Below the pieces are notes generated by a model. The model had not been told where the DNA came from, ran no database searches, and saw only the letters and a program-made list of their open reading frames with translations. Below are positions 34,241 to 40,418 of a stretch of 64,000 nucleotides of DNA, piece after piece (position 1 is the stretch's first letter; every line of letters starts with the position of its first letter). Source of the stretch: JBCBSZ01 sp039185015 (GTDB lineage Bacteria; Actinomycetota; Acidimicrobiia; Acidimicrobiales; Poriferisodalaceae); the NCBI GenBank assembly GCA_039185015.1, contig JBCDAU010000018.1, forward strand, positions 38,638 to 102,637, read 5' to 3'. The translations under genes and the position numbers were made by a program.

Positions 34241-34268
34241 TCACCGATGCGATGCACAGCATCGGTGA
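34241..34268. promoter_or_regulatory. perfect 10-bp inverted repeat upstream of the 13E12 gene
   Basis: TCACCGATGC (34241-34250) and GCATCGGTGA (34259-34268) are exact complements around an 8-base loop. It lies in the 146-base gap between the divergent amidase and 13E12 genes, 22 bases before the SOS box. It could be a repressor site or a hairpin that insulates the two units. Confidence 0.5.
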
Positions 34269-34289
34269 GCTGGAGATTCTTGTTTGTGA

Positions 34290-34305
34290 TCGTACATATG
34301 TTCGA
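34290..34305. promoter_or_regulatory. SOS box (LexA-binding site)
   Basis: TCGTACATATGTTCGA matches the actinobacterial LexA consensus TCGAAC-N4-GTTCGA at 11 of 12 defined bases. It overlaps the putative core promoter (TTGTTT at 34280, GATACACT from 34304) and ends 12 bases before the ATG of the 13E12 gene. Confidence 0.75.
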
Positions 34306-34317
34306 TACACTGAGGGC

Positions 34318-35562
34318 ATGGAGGTGGTGCTGGATCCGGTGGTTGCGCTCAAGCAACTCGGCGCCGACCTCGACGCGCTGTTGGCCTCGGATCTCGAGCC
34401 GTCCACGCTGGCCGAGGCCCGTTCGCTGGTCGGGCTCACCGCCTCGCTCACCGCCAAGGTCGCCGCTGTCGAGGTACGCCTCCAGGAGGCCGTGGACATC
34501 TCGGGGGTGTTCGCCGAGGAGGGCCACCGCTCCGCGCAGACATTCTGCGCACACGTCGCCCGGTCCTCCCCGACCACCGCCCGCCGGACCGGTCGACTCG
34601 CTGGTGCGCTGCGCCGGTTGCCCGTGGTCCGCGAGCAACTCGCCGCCGGTGAGCTCGGTGTCGACCACGCCCACCGGATCGCCTCCGCGATGGCCAACCC
34701 GCGGGCCCGTGACGGGCTCGCGGCCTGCGACGAGCTGATCGCCGGACAGGCCACCACCTCACACTTCGATGACTTCTCGGCCTGGCTCGCCGACCTCGTC
34801 CGCGCCGCGGATCCCGACGGCACCCGCGACGCCAACCAGCGCGCCCACGAACGACGCGACGCCCGACTGGTCCAGGACTACGACGGCACCTGGACCCTCA
34901 CCGGCGGCTGGGCCGCACTCGACGGCGCCGAGCTCCACACCATCCTCGAACACTTCATCGACACCGAGTTCCAGCACGACCTTGCCGCCGCACGCCAGGA
35001 ACTCGGCGACGATGCGACGCTCGACGACCTGCCACGAACCCACGGCCAACGCCGAGCCGATGGCCTGCTCGCCATGGCCCGAGCCGCCGCGGCCAGGTCC
35101 GGCGCCAACGGCTCCAAACTCGTCACCACCATCGTCATCGACCAGGCCACCTTCGAACGCGAGCTCACCCGCCTCGCCGACACCCAGCCCACCGAACGAA
35201 CCCCCGGCACCGACGACCGCTACCGCTGCGAAACCCTCGACGGCCACCACCTCGACCCCACCGAAACCACCGCAACAGCACTCGTCGGCCACGTCCGACG
35301 AGCCGTGCTCACCGCGGACTCGGTCACCATCGACCTCGGCCGCACCCAACGACTCTTCACCGGCCCCGCACGACTCGCCGCCCTCCTCGGCCACCGACGA
35401 TGCCACTGGCCCGGATGCACCCGACCCGTCACCCGCTGCGACATCGACCACCACACCGAATGGCACCAAGGTGGTCGGACCGACCAGGCCAACGCGCTCC
35501 CGCTCTGCCCCACCCACAACCGTCACAAACACCGCACCGGATCGAAGCTCAGACCCGACTGA
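34318..35562 (+). CDS. 13E12-repeat family protein with HNH endonuclease domain
   Basis: A 414-residue DUF222/HNH protein. The N-terminal DUF222 part covers about residues 1-330 (VALKQLGADLDALLASDLEP, then HRSAQTFCAHVARSSPTTAR and AGELGVDHAHRIASAMANP). The C-terminal HNH nuclease motif is CHWPGCTRPVTRCDIDHHTE, HQGGRTDQANALPLCPTHNR, with the zinc cysteines and catalytic His visible. The family is abundant in actinobacteria, of unknown role, and several mycobacterial members have SOS boxes; this copy does too. It may be a domesticated selfish nuclease or a DNA-damage gene. ATG 34318 has GAGGG 3 bases upstream. Confidence 0.9.
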   Translation: MEVVLDPVVALKQLGADLDALLASDLEPSTLAEARSLVGLTASLTAKVAAVEVRLQEAVDISGVFAEEGHRSAQTFCAHVARSSPTTARRTGRLAGALRRLPVVREQLAAGELGVDHAHRIASAMANPRARDGLAACDELIAGQATTSHFDDFSAWLADLVRAADPDGTRDANQRAHERRDARLVQDYDGTWTLTGGWAALDGAELHTILEHFIDTEFQHDLAAARQELGDDATLDDLPRTHGQRRADGLLAMARAAAARSGANGSKLVTTIVIDQATFERELTRLADTQPTERTPGTDDRYRCETLDGHHLDPTETTATALVGHVRRAVLTADSVTIDLGRTQRLFTGPARLAALLGHRRCHWPGCTRPVTRCDIDHHTEWHQGGRTDQANALPLCPTHNRHKHRTGSKLRPD

Positions 35563-35583
35563 GCCGATGCGCAGTCGGCCGCC

Positions 35584-35964
35584 TCAGCGGCGGATCGTGG
35601 CGTCGATCTCGACGAGTTGGTCGGTGAAGCCGAGGAGATGAACGCCGAGCAGCGTCGCCGGCGGGACCTCGCCGTCGAACCAGGTGCGAACGGCGTCCCA
35701 GGCGTCGAGGAGGTGCTGGTGGGGGCCGACGACGTAGACGACGAGCCGATGGATGTCGGCGACGGAGAAGTCGTGGACCTCGATGACGGTCCGCAGGTTG
35801 TCGAGGCAGCTCACCGCTTGGACTCGGGCGTCGCCTCGGCCGACCAGCTCGGCGCTGTTGTCGAGCGGCACCTGACCGGCGACGAAGAGCTCGTCGCCCA
35901 CCACGTCGGCGTATCGGTATCCGGGTGATGCCGGGAGCCCGGCGGCCAGCTCTGCGTCGTTCAT
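35584..35964 (-). CDS. RidA/YjgF-family protein lacking the catalytic arginine
   Basis: The ATG at 35964 gives 126 residues, the size of a RidA subunit; the open frame upstream is not family-like. The fold is recognisable in YADVVGDELFVAGQVPLDNS, ARVQAVSCLDNLRTVIEVHD and the final VEIDATIRR strand. In true RidA imine/enamine deaminases the substrate-binding Arg lies in a P-A-R-S motif; here it reads PPATLLGV, so that arginine is replaced by Thr. It therefore belongs to one of the Rid subfamilies of unknown activity. Divergent from the gene at 36069. Confidence 0.85.
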   Translation of the reverse strand: MNDAELAAGLPASPGYRYADVVGDELFVAGQVPLDNSAELVGRGDARVQAVSCLDNLRTVIEVHDFSVADIHRLVVYVVGPHQHLLDAWDAVRTWFDGEVPPATLLGVHLLGFTDQLVEIDATIRR

Positions 35965-36000
35965 GGGTCCGACCTTAGCGACGACCTCTCGTTGGAGTAT

Positions 36001-36029
36001 TTGATGTGTTTCCATGCATCTCGTATGTT
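36001..36029 (+). promoter_or_regulatory. probable promoter for the 36069 gene pair
   Basis: TTGATG (36001-36006), a 17-base spacer and TATGTT (36024-36029) fit a housekeeping promoter, placing the start of transcription near 36036 and leaving a 33-base leader. Confidence 0.5.
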
Positions 36030-36068
36030 CTGTGACATCTTCCCTCCTCGTCACGCAGAGCATCGGCC

Positions 36069-36656
36069 ATGAGCACCACGCCCGACTTCCGCACCGACCG
36101 CATCCGGGTCGTCCCCTGGGACGATCCCGGCGCCGACCCGATCGCCGGCCACGACCCCCGCTCCCGCTACGTCGAGCGGTTCTGGCTCGGCATCCTGGGA
36201 CCGGCCACCACCCTGTTCATCCGGCGGGCGGCCACCGAGCTCGATCGAGCCCCGAACGGCTGGTGGATGGACGTCGAGGCCACCGCCCGCTCGCTCGGCC
36301 TCGTCTCCACCAGCAAGCACGCGCCGTTCCAGCGGGCGCTCGGACGGGCCTGCACCTTCGGCCACGCCAAGGCGCTCGACCCGTCGATGATCGCCGTCCG
36401 TCCGCGGGTCCGGGAGCTGACGACCAACCAGCTCTCGCGCCTTCCCGAGGAGCTGCAGCGGGAGCACGCCCGGGTCACTGCGCCCGGACCGCAGATCTCG
36501 GCCATCGAGCCCGACCGGGCCGCCGAGCTCGCCCGCACGCTCCTCCAGCTCGGGGAACCGATCGAGGAGGTCGACGCCCAGCTCGCGAGATGGCAGATCG
36601 ACCACGGGACCCGCCAGCAGGCGGTGTTCGAGGCCTACCAGTCGCTGGCGGCGTGA
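36069..36656 (+). CDS. conserved hypothetical protein
   Basis: A 195-residue soluble protein, RIRVVPWDDPGADPIAGHDP followed by RSRYVERFWLGILGPATTLF and WWMDVEATARSLGLVST; the middle looks like a winged helix-turn-helix and the C-terminal third is helical (LARTLLQLGEPIEEVDAQLA). I recall very similar proteins in many actinobacteria without any assigned function. It overlaps the start of the TM2 gene by one base (TGATG), so the two are co-translated. Confidence 0.75.
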   Translation: MSTTPDFRTDRIRVVPWDDPGADPIAGHDPRSRYVERFWLGILGPATTLFIRRAATELDRAPNGWWMDVEATARSLGLVSTSKHAPFQRALGRACTFGHAKALDPSMIAVRPRVRELTTNQLSRLPEELQREHARVTAPGPQISAIEPDRAAELARTLLQLGEPIEEVDAQLARWQIDHGTRQQAVFEAYQSLAA

Positions 36657-37009
36657 TGACGGCCACCGCAGAGACCTCGACCATCCGCTACTGCGGCTGC
36701 TGCGGCCGCACCCTCGCCGAGCACGACGACCGCAAGGCCCGACTGCTCGCCGTCGTCCTGCTCATCCTCCCGAGCGGTGCGGCGCTGTTCGGCCTGCATC
36801 GGATCTACGTCGGGCGGGCCTCGGGCTGGGCGATGCTCGTGGGCTTCCACGTCTCGCTGATGGTGCTGGCCGGCTCGTTCGGCGCCGGGGGTGGCGGAGC
36901 GGGCGTCATCGGCCTCCTCGGACTGGGAGCGGTCGTGATCACCCAGGTCGTCGACCTCGTCCGGCTCGCCGCCGGCGGACTCCGACCGCCCGAGGGCTGG
37001 CGGGACTGA
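36656..37009 (+). CDS. TM2-domain membrane protein
   Basis: A 117-residue protein. A short cytoplasmic N-terminus carries a small cysteine cluster (YCGCCGRTLAEHDD), then two or three membrane segments (LLAVVLLILPSGAALFGLHR, GWAMLVGFHVSLMVLAGSF, IGLLGLGAVVITQVVDLV). The first turn, FGLHRIYVGRASGWAMLV, is the TM2 domain signature (G-x-HRFYLG). Function unknown; TM2 proteins often accompany regulators or zinc ribbons. Confidence 0.8.
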   Translation: MTATAETSTIRYCGCCGRTLAEHDDRKARLLAVVLLILPSGAALFGLHRIYVGRASGWAMLVGFHVSLMVLAGSFGAGGGGAGVIGLLGLGAVVITQVVDLVRLAAGGLRPPEGWRD

Positions 37010-37076
37010 TCGCCTCGGGCCGCCCGGCACCCCTCCGCCGGGCGGCCCCGGCACACCCCCTGGCATCCCATGGCCC

Positions 37077-37104
37077 TCGACACATTCATGCATGCATGTA
37101 TGAT
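37077..37104 (+). promoter_or_regulatory. promoter with overlapping operator for the TetR-molybdoenzyme operon
   Basis: TCGACA (37077-37082), a 16-base spacer and TATGAT (37099-37104) make a strong promoter. The near-palindrome TCATGCATGCATGTATGA (37086-37103, 16 of 18 symmetrical) covers the spacer and -10 box. Transcription should start within a few bases of the ATG at 37114, so the mRNA is probably leaderless, and the encoded TetR protein probably represses its own operon. Confidence 0.65.
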
Positions 37105-37113
37105 GCGAAGCGC

Positions 37114-37737
37114 ATGCCCGATCCATCGCCTCCGGACACACGCAGCGCCCGCACCCGAGCACGCCTCGTCGACGCGGCACTCGAATCGCTCATCGAGATC
37201 GGCTACGCCCGCGCCACCGGCGTCGAGGTCTGCCGCCGCGCCGGGCTGACCCGGGGCGCGCTGCAGCACCACTTCCCCGTCTACGGCGAGCTCCTCGCCG
37301 CCGCGCTCAGCGCCGCCTACCAACGCACCCTCGAACCGGTCGACACACCGGAGGAGGGAACCGGACCGCTCGAGCAGTGGGTGCACCGGTGCAACGGGCG
37401 CTCCGGCCAGCGCGAGTTCAAGGCGATCATCGAGCTGTGGCTGGGTGCCCGCAACGACCCGGAGATGGCCGAGCACCTCGACGATGCGATCGCCCACGGC
37501 TCGGCGCTGTTCAGCCCGTCGATGCTGCTGAAGGACCGCGCCGCCCCGATCGATGACGAGACCGACGCCATCTACCGCACGATCCTCGAGGCGTTCATCG
37601 GCCTCGCGCTCGGCCGTGCCGTGAACGGCTTCCAGCCACTCGGCCACGAGGACGCCGTCGTCGAGCAGCTCCTGCTCCTGGCTCGCCGGCACGACGAGCA
37701 CACGAACGACCGACACCACCCCGGGGGGACCACATGA
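37114..37737 (+). CDS. TetR-family repressor of the molybdoenzyme operon
   Basis: About 207 residues. The helix-turn-helix lies near the N-terminus (ARLVDAALESLIEIGYARAT, GVEVCRRAGLTRGALQHHFP), and the C-terminal ligand domain includes FKAIIELWLGARNDPEMAEH. An in-frame ATG at 37096 falls inside the operator/-10 region, so ATG 37114 is the real start. The stop overlaps the oxidoreductase start (ATGA), tying regulator and enzyme into one message. Confidence 0.88.
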   Translation: MPDPSPPDTRSARTRARLVDAALESLIEIGYARATGVEVCRRAGLTRGALQHHFPVYGELLAAALSAAYQRTLEPVDTPEEGTGPLEQWVHRCNGRSGQREFKAIIELWLGARNDPEMAEHLDDAIAHGSALFSPSMLLKDRAAPIDDETDAIYRTILEAFIGLALGRAVNGFQPLGHEDAVVEQLLLLARRHDEHTNDRHHPGGTT

Positions 37738-40025
37738 CCGCCATCGAGAACGGCCGGCTCGCCGACCGCTTCCGGAAGCTGACCGATGCGGTCGCCAACC
37801 GAGGTGCGTCGCCGCAGCGACGCGACGAGAAGTACGTCGTCTGCACCGTGTGCGACATCGGCTGCCAGCTGCGCGCCTCGGCCGGACCCGACGGCCGGGT
37901 CGAGACGATCCGCCAGCACGACAACCCGGCCTTCGCCCAGCACATCTGCTACAAGGGCACTGCCGCGCCCCACATCCACAACCACCCCGATCGACTGCGC
38001 ATGCCGCTGAAGCGGATCGGTGAGCGAGGCGAGGACCGTTGGGAGGAGATCTCCTACGAGCAGGCGATGGACGAGATCGCCGAGCGGCTCACGTCGATCG
38101 TCGAGCGGTATGGCCCCGAGGCGCTCGCCGTGTCGACCTCGGGCTGGAACACCCAGACCACGAGCGCCATGGACCGGCGCTTCCTCAACCTGCTCGGCAG
38201 CCCCAACTGGATCAGCGGCGTGTCGCTGTGCGCCGGCAACACCGCTGCGGTCAACAAGCTCGTCTACGGCTGGTTCCCGCTCGGGGACTTCACGAGCACC
38301 AAGTGCGTCGCCCTGTTCGGCCACAACCCTCGCAAGCACAGCTGGGCGCCGATCCACCACCTGTTCAACGCCGCCCGCGGCAACGGGGCGAAGTTCATCG
38401 TCATGGACCCACGGGTCTCCGAGCAGGCGGAGATGGCCGACCTCCACCTCCGCCTCCGGTCGGGCACGGACACGGCGATGATGTTCGGCTGGCTCGACGT
38501 GATCCTCCGCGAGGAGCTCTACGACCGGGACTTCGTCCGTGACTGGACGGTGGGCTTCGAGCAGCTCGCCGAGCGGGTGGCCGAGTACCCACTCGATCGC
38601 TGCGCCGACATCACCGGCGTCGACGCCGAGCTGATCGCCGAGGCCGCCCGCACGTACGCGATGGCCGAGTCCGCGGTCATCCCGTGGACGCCCATCACGG
38701 ACATGCAGATCTCGTCGACGTCGGCGATCCGGCTCCAGGCCACGCTGCGGGCCATCACCGGCAACCTCGATGTGCCGGGTGGCGAGATCCTCGCCGGCTT
38801 CAACCCGGACTTCGTCTCCGAGTCGGTCCTCGGCATGCACGAGGCGCTCAGCCAGGAGCAGCGCGACAAGCAGCTCGGCGCCGACAAGCACCCGGCCTAC
38901 ACGTACCGGGCCCAGGACATGCTGAGCGAGGCGACGGAACGGGCCTGGGGTCACCCCTATGCCGACATCGTGATGGGGTGCTACATGGCCAATCCCTCGG
39001 CGACGTTCCGAGCGATGGCGACCGGCGACCCGTACCCCGTGAAGGCGTTCTTCGCGCTGGGCAACAACGCGCTGCTGAGCTACCCCAACCAGCACCAGAT
39101 CCATGCCGGGATGATGAACCAGGAGCTCATCGTCGCCCACGAGATCTTCATGACACCGACGGCGATGCTCGCCGATTACGTCCTCCCCGGCGACGTCTTC
39201 ACCGAACGGAACGCGATCGCCGACGCATGGGGATGGTCCGGCCGCCTGGCCCTGTCGCAGAAGGTCGTCGAACCGCCGCCGGAGGCGAGCGGCACATTCG
39301 AGTTCTGGGTCGATCTCGCCCATCGGATGGGCCTGGGCGAGCACTTCCCCTGGCGGACGAACGAGGAGATGCTCGACCATCGGCTCAGCCCGACCGGATC
39401 GACCTTCGCCGAGTTCGAGGCCGAGCAGTACTACCGCCTCCAGACGCCGGAGTACCGCAAGTACGAGCGCAACGGCTTCGGCACGCCCTCCGGCAAGGTC
39501 GAGCTGTACTCGAGCGTGCTGGACGAGCTCGGCTTCGATCCCCTCCCCTACTACCGCGAGGGTCCGGCGACATCGGCCGAGTACCCGTACCGGGTGTTCA
39601 CCGGCGTGCGTGAGGACCCCTTCTTCCAGACCGGGCAGCGCAACGTCGAGGTGCTCCGCCGCCGCAACCCGCTGCCGAAGATCTTCCTCCACCCCGCCGA
39701 CGCGGAGCGGGAGGGTCTGACCGACGGCGAGTGGATCGACCTGTCGACCGAGACGGGCACGGTGGCCGGGCAGCTCTCGGTGCAGGAGTCGATGAAGGAG
39801 GGCCACGTCCGGGTCCCGCACGGCTGGTGGTATCCGGAGACGCGGGGCGACGCCGCCCTCGCCGGCGCCTTCATCAGCAGCGACGCCGTGCTGTGTCCCG
39901 ACGACGACGAGTTCCTCGATGACGAGCAGGGCATCCCTCACTTCAAGGGGTTCCCGGGCAAGGTCACCCGTCGGGACGGTCCGCCGCCCGAGCTCGGCCT
40001 CCAGGTCCTCGAGGAGGTGCGCTGA
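37734..40025 (+). CDS. molybdopterin-dependent oxidoreductase (DMSO reductase family)
   Basis: A 763-residue enzyme binding a [4Fe-4S] cluster and Mo-bis-MGD. The cluster ligands are Cys37, Cys40, Cys44 and Cys72 (VCTVCDIGCQL ... HICYKG). Domain II has the likely Mo ligand Cys166 in SGVSLCAGNTAAVNK, and CVALFGHNPRKHSWAPIHHL binds cofactor. The C-terminal barrel (NPLPKIFLHPADAEREGLTD, then VRVPHGWWYPETRG) completes the MGD site. No Tat signal is present, so it is cytoplasmic. A cysteine Mo ligand is found in acetylene hydratase and several formate/nitrate enzymes; the reaction here is unknown. Confidence 0.9.
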   Translation: MTAIENGRLADRFRKLTDAVANRGASPQRRDEKYVVCTVCDIGCQLRASAGPDGRVETIRQHDNPAFAQHICYKGTAAPHIHNHPDRLRMPLKRIGERGEDRWEEISYEQAMDEIAERLTSIVERYGPEALAVSTSGWNTQTTSAMDRRFLNLLGSPNWISGVSLCAGNTAAVNKLVYGWFPLGDFTSTKCVALFGHNPRKHSWAPIHHLFNAARGNGAKFIVMDPRVSEQAEMADLHLRLRSGTDTAMMFGWLDVILREELYDRDFVRDWTVGFEQLAERVAEYPLDRCADITGVDAELIAEAARTYAMAESAVIPWTPITDMQISSTSAIRLQATLRAITGNLDVPGGEILAGFNPDFVSESVLGMHEALSQEQRDKQLGADKHPAYTYRAQDMLSEATERAWGHPYADIVMGCYMANPSATFRAMATGDPYPVKAFFALGNNALLSYPNQHQIHAGMMNQELIVAHEIFMTPTAMLADYVLPGDVFTERNAIADAWGWSGRLALSQKVVEPPPEASGTFEFWVDLAHRMGLGEHFPWRTNEEMLDHRLSPTGSTFAEFEAEQYYRLQTPEYRKYERNGFGTPSGKVELYSSVLDELGFDPLPYYREGPATSAEYPYRVFTGVREDPFFQTGQRNVEVLRRRNPLPKIFLHPADAEREGLTDGEWIDLSTETGTVAGQLSVQESMKEGHVRVPHGWWYPETRGDAALAGAFISSDAVLCPDDDEFLDDEQGIPHFKGFPGKVTRRDGPPPELGLQVLEEVR

Positions 40026-40219
40026 TGGACACCGCCCGCCGCCGCGTCACCGAGCTGCGGGGCCGCATGATGGTGAGCCTCGTGAACCGGACCTTCAAGA
40101 GGAACCCGTCGTTCGTCGACCGCATCGCCATCACGGTGCTCGGACGGGCCCTCGGCCCGGTGCCCGAGCTCGACGAGAGCTTCTCCCACGATCCGCAGCC
40201 CCGTCGCTCCGCCGCCTGA
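40025..40219 (+). CDS. small basic protein linked to the molybdoenzyme
   Basis: A 64-residue protein, MDTARRRVTELRGRMMVSLV then NRTFKRNPSFVDRIAITVLG, highly basic and partly amphipathic, with no membrane helix. Its ATG overlaps the oxidoreductase stop (TGATG), so it is translated with it. It could be an accessory or chaperone peptide of the enzyme; I do not recognise a family. Confidence 0.6.
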   Translation: MDTARRRVTELRGRMMVSLVNRTFKRNPSFVDRIAITVLGRALGPVPELDESFSHDPQPRRSAA

Positions 40220-40271
40220 GCCGGGACCAACGGCCCGGGTGCGGGATCCGGGTCGTTGGTATGCAGGAGAG

Positions 40272-40418
40272 GTGAGCGACCTCCAGCACCCCGAGACCGA
40301 TCAGGCGGACGAGGTCCAGAGCGACGTCGCGATGTGGACCTTCGGCTTCGTCGTCGCGATCGCGCTGACGCTGATCGCCTTCAGCTTCTTCTTCGACTTC
40401 TTCCGCGAGATCTTCTAG
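40272..40418 (+). CDS. small single-pass membrane protein
   Basis: A 48-residue frame from GTG 40272 (preceded closely by AGGAGA): an acidic N-terminus, SDLQHPETDQADEVQSDVAM, then one hydrophobic helix, FGFVVAIALTLIAFSFFFDF, and a short FREIF end. The sharp split between acidic and hydrophobic halves and the ribosome site favour a real gene. Its TAG overlaps the stop of the convergent glycosyltransferase within a shared CTAG. Confidence 0.6.
   Translation: MSDLQHPETDQADEVQSDVAMWTFGFVVAIALTLIAFSFFFDFFREIF

Noticed and set aside
37572..39941. A 789-residue leftward frame opposite the molybdoenzyme.
   Set aside because: It mirrors the oxidoreductase codons and has the composition of an antisense shadow.
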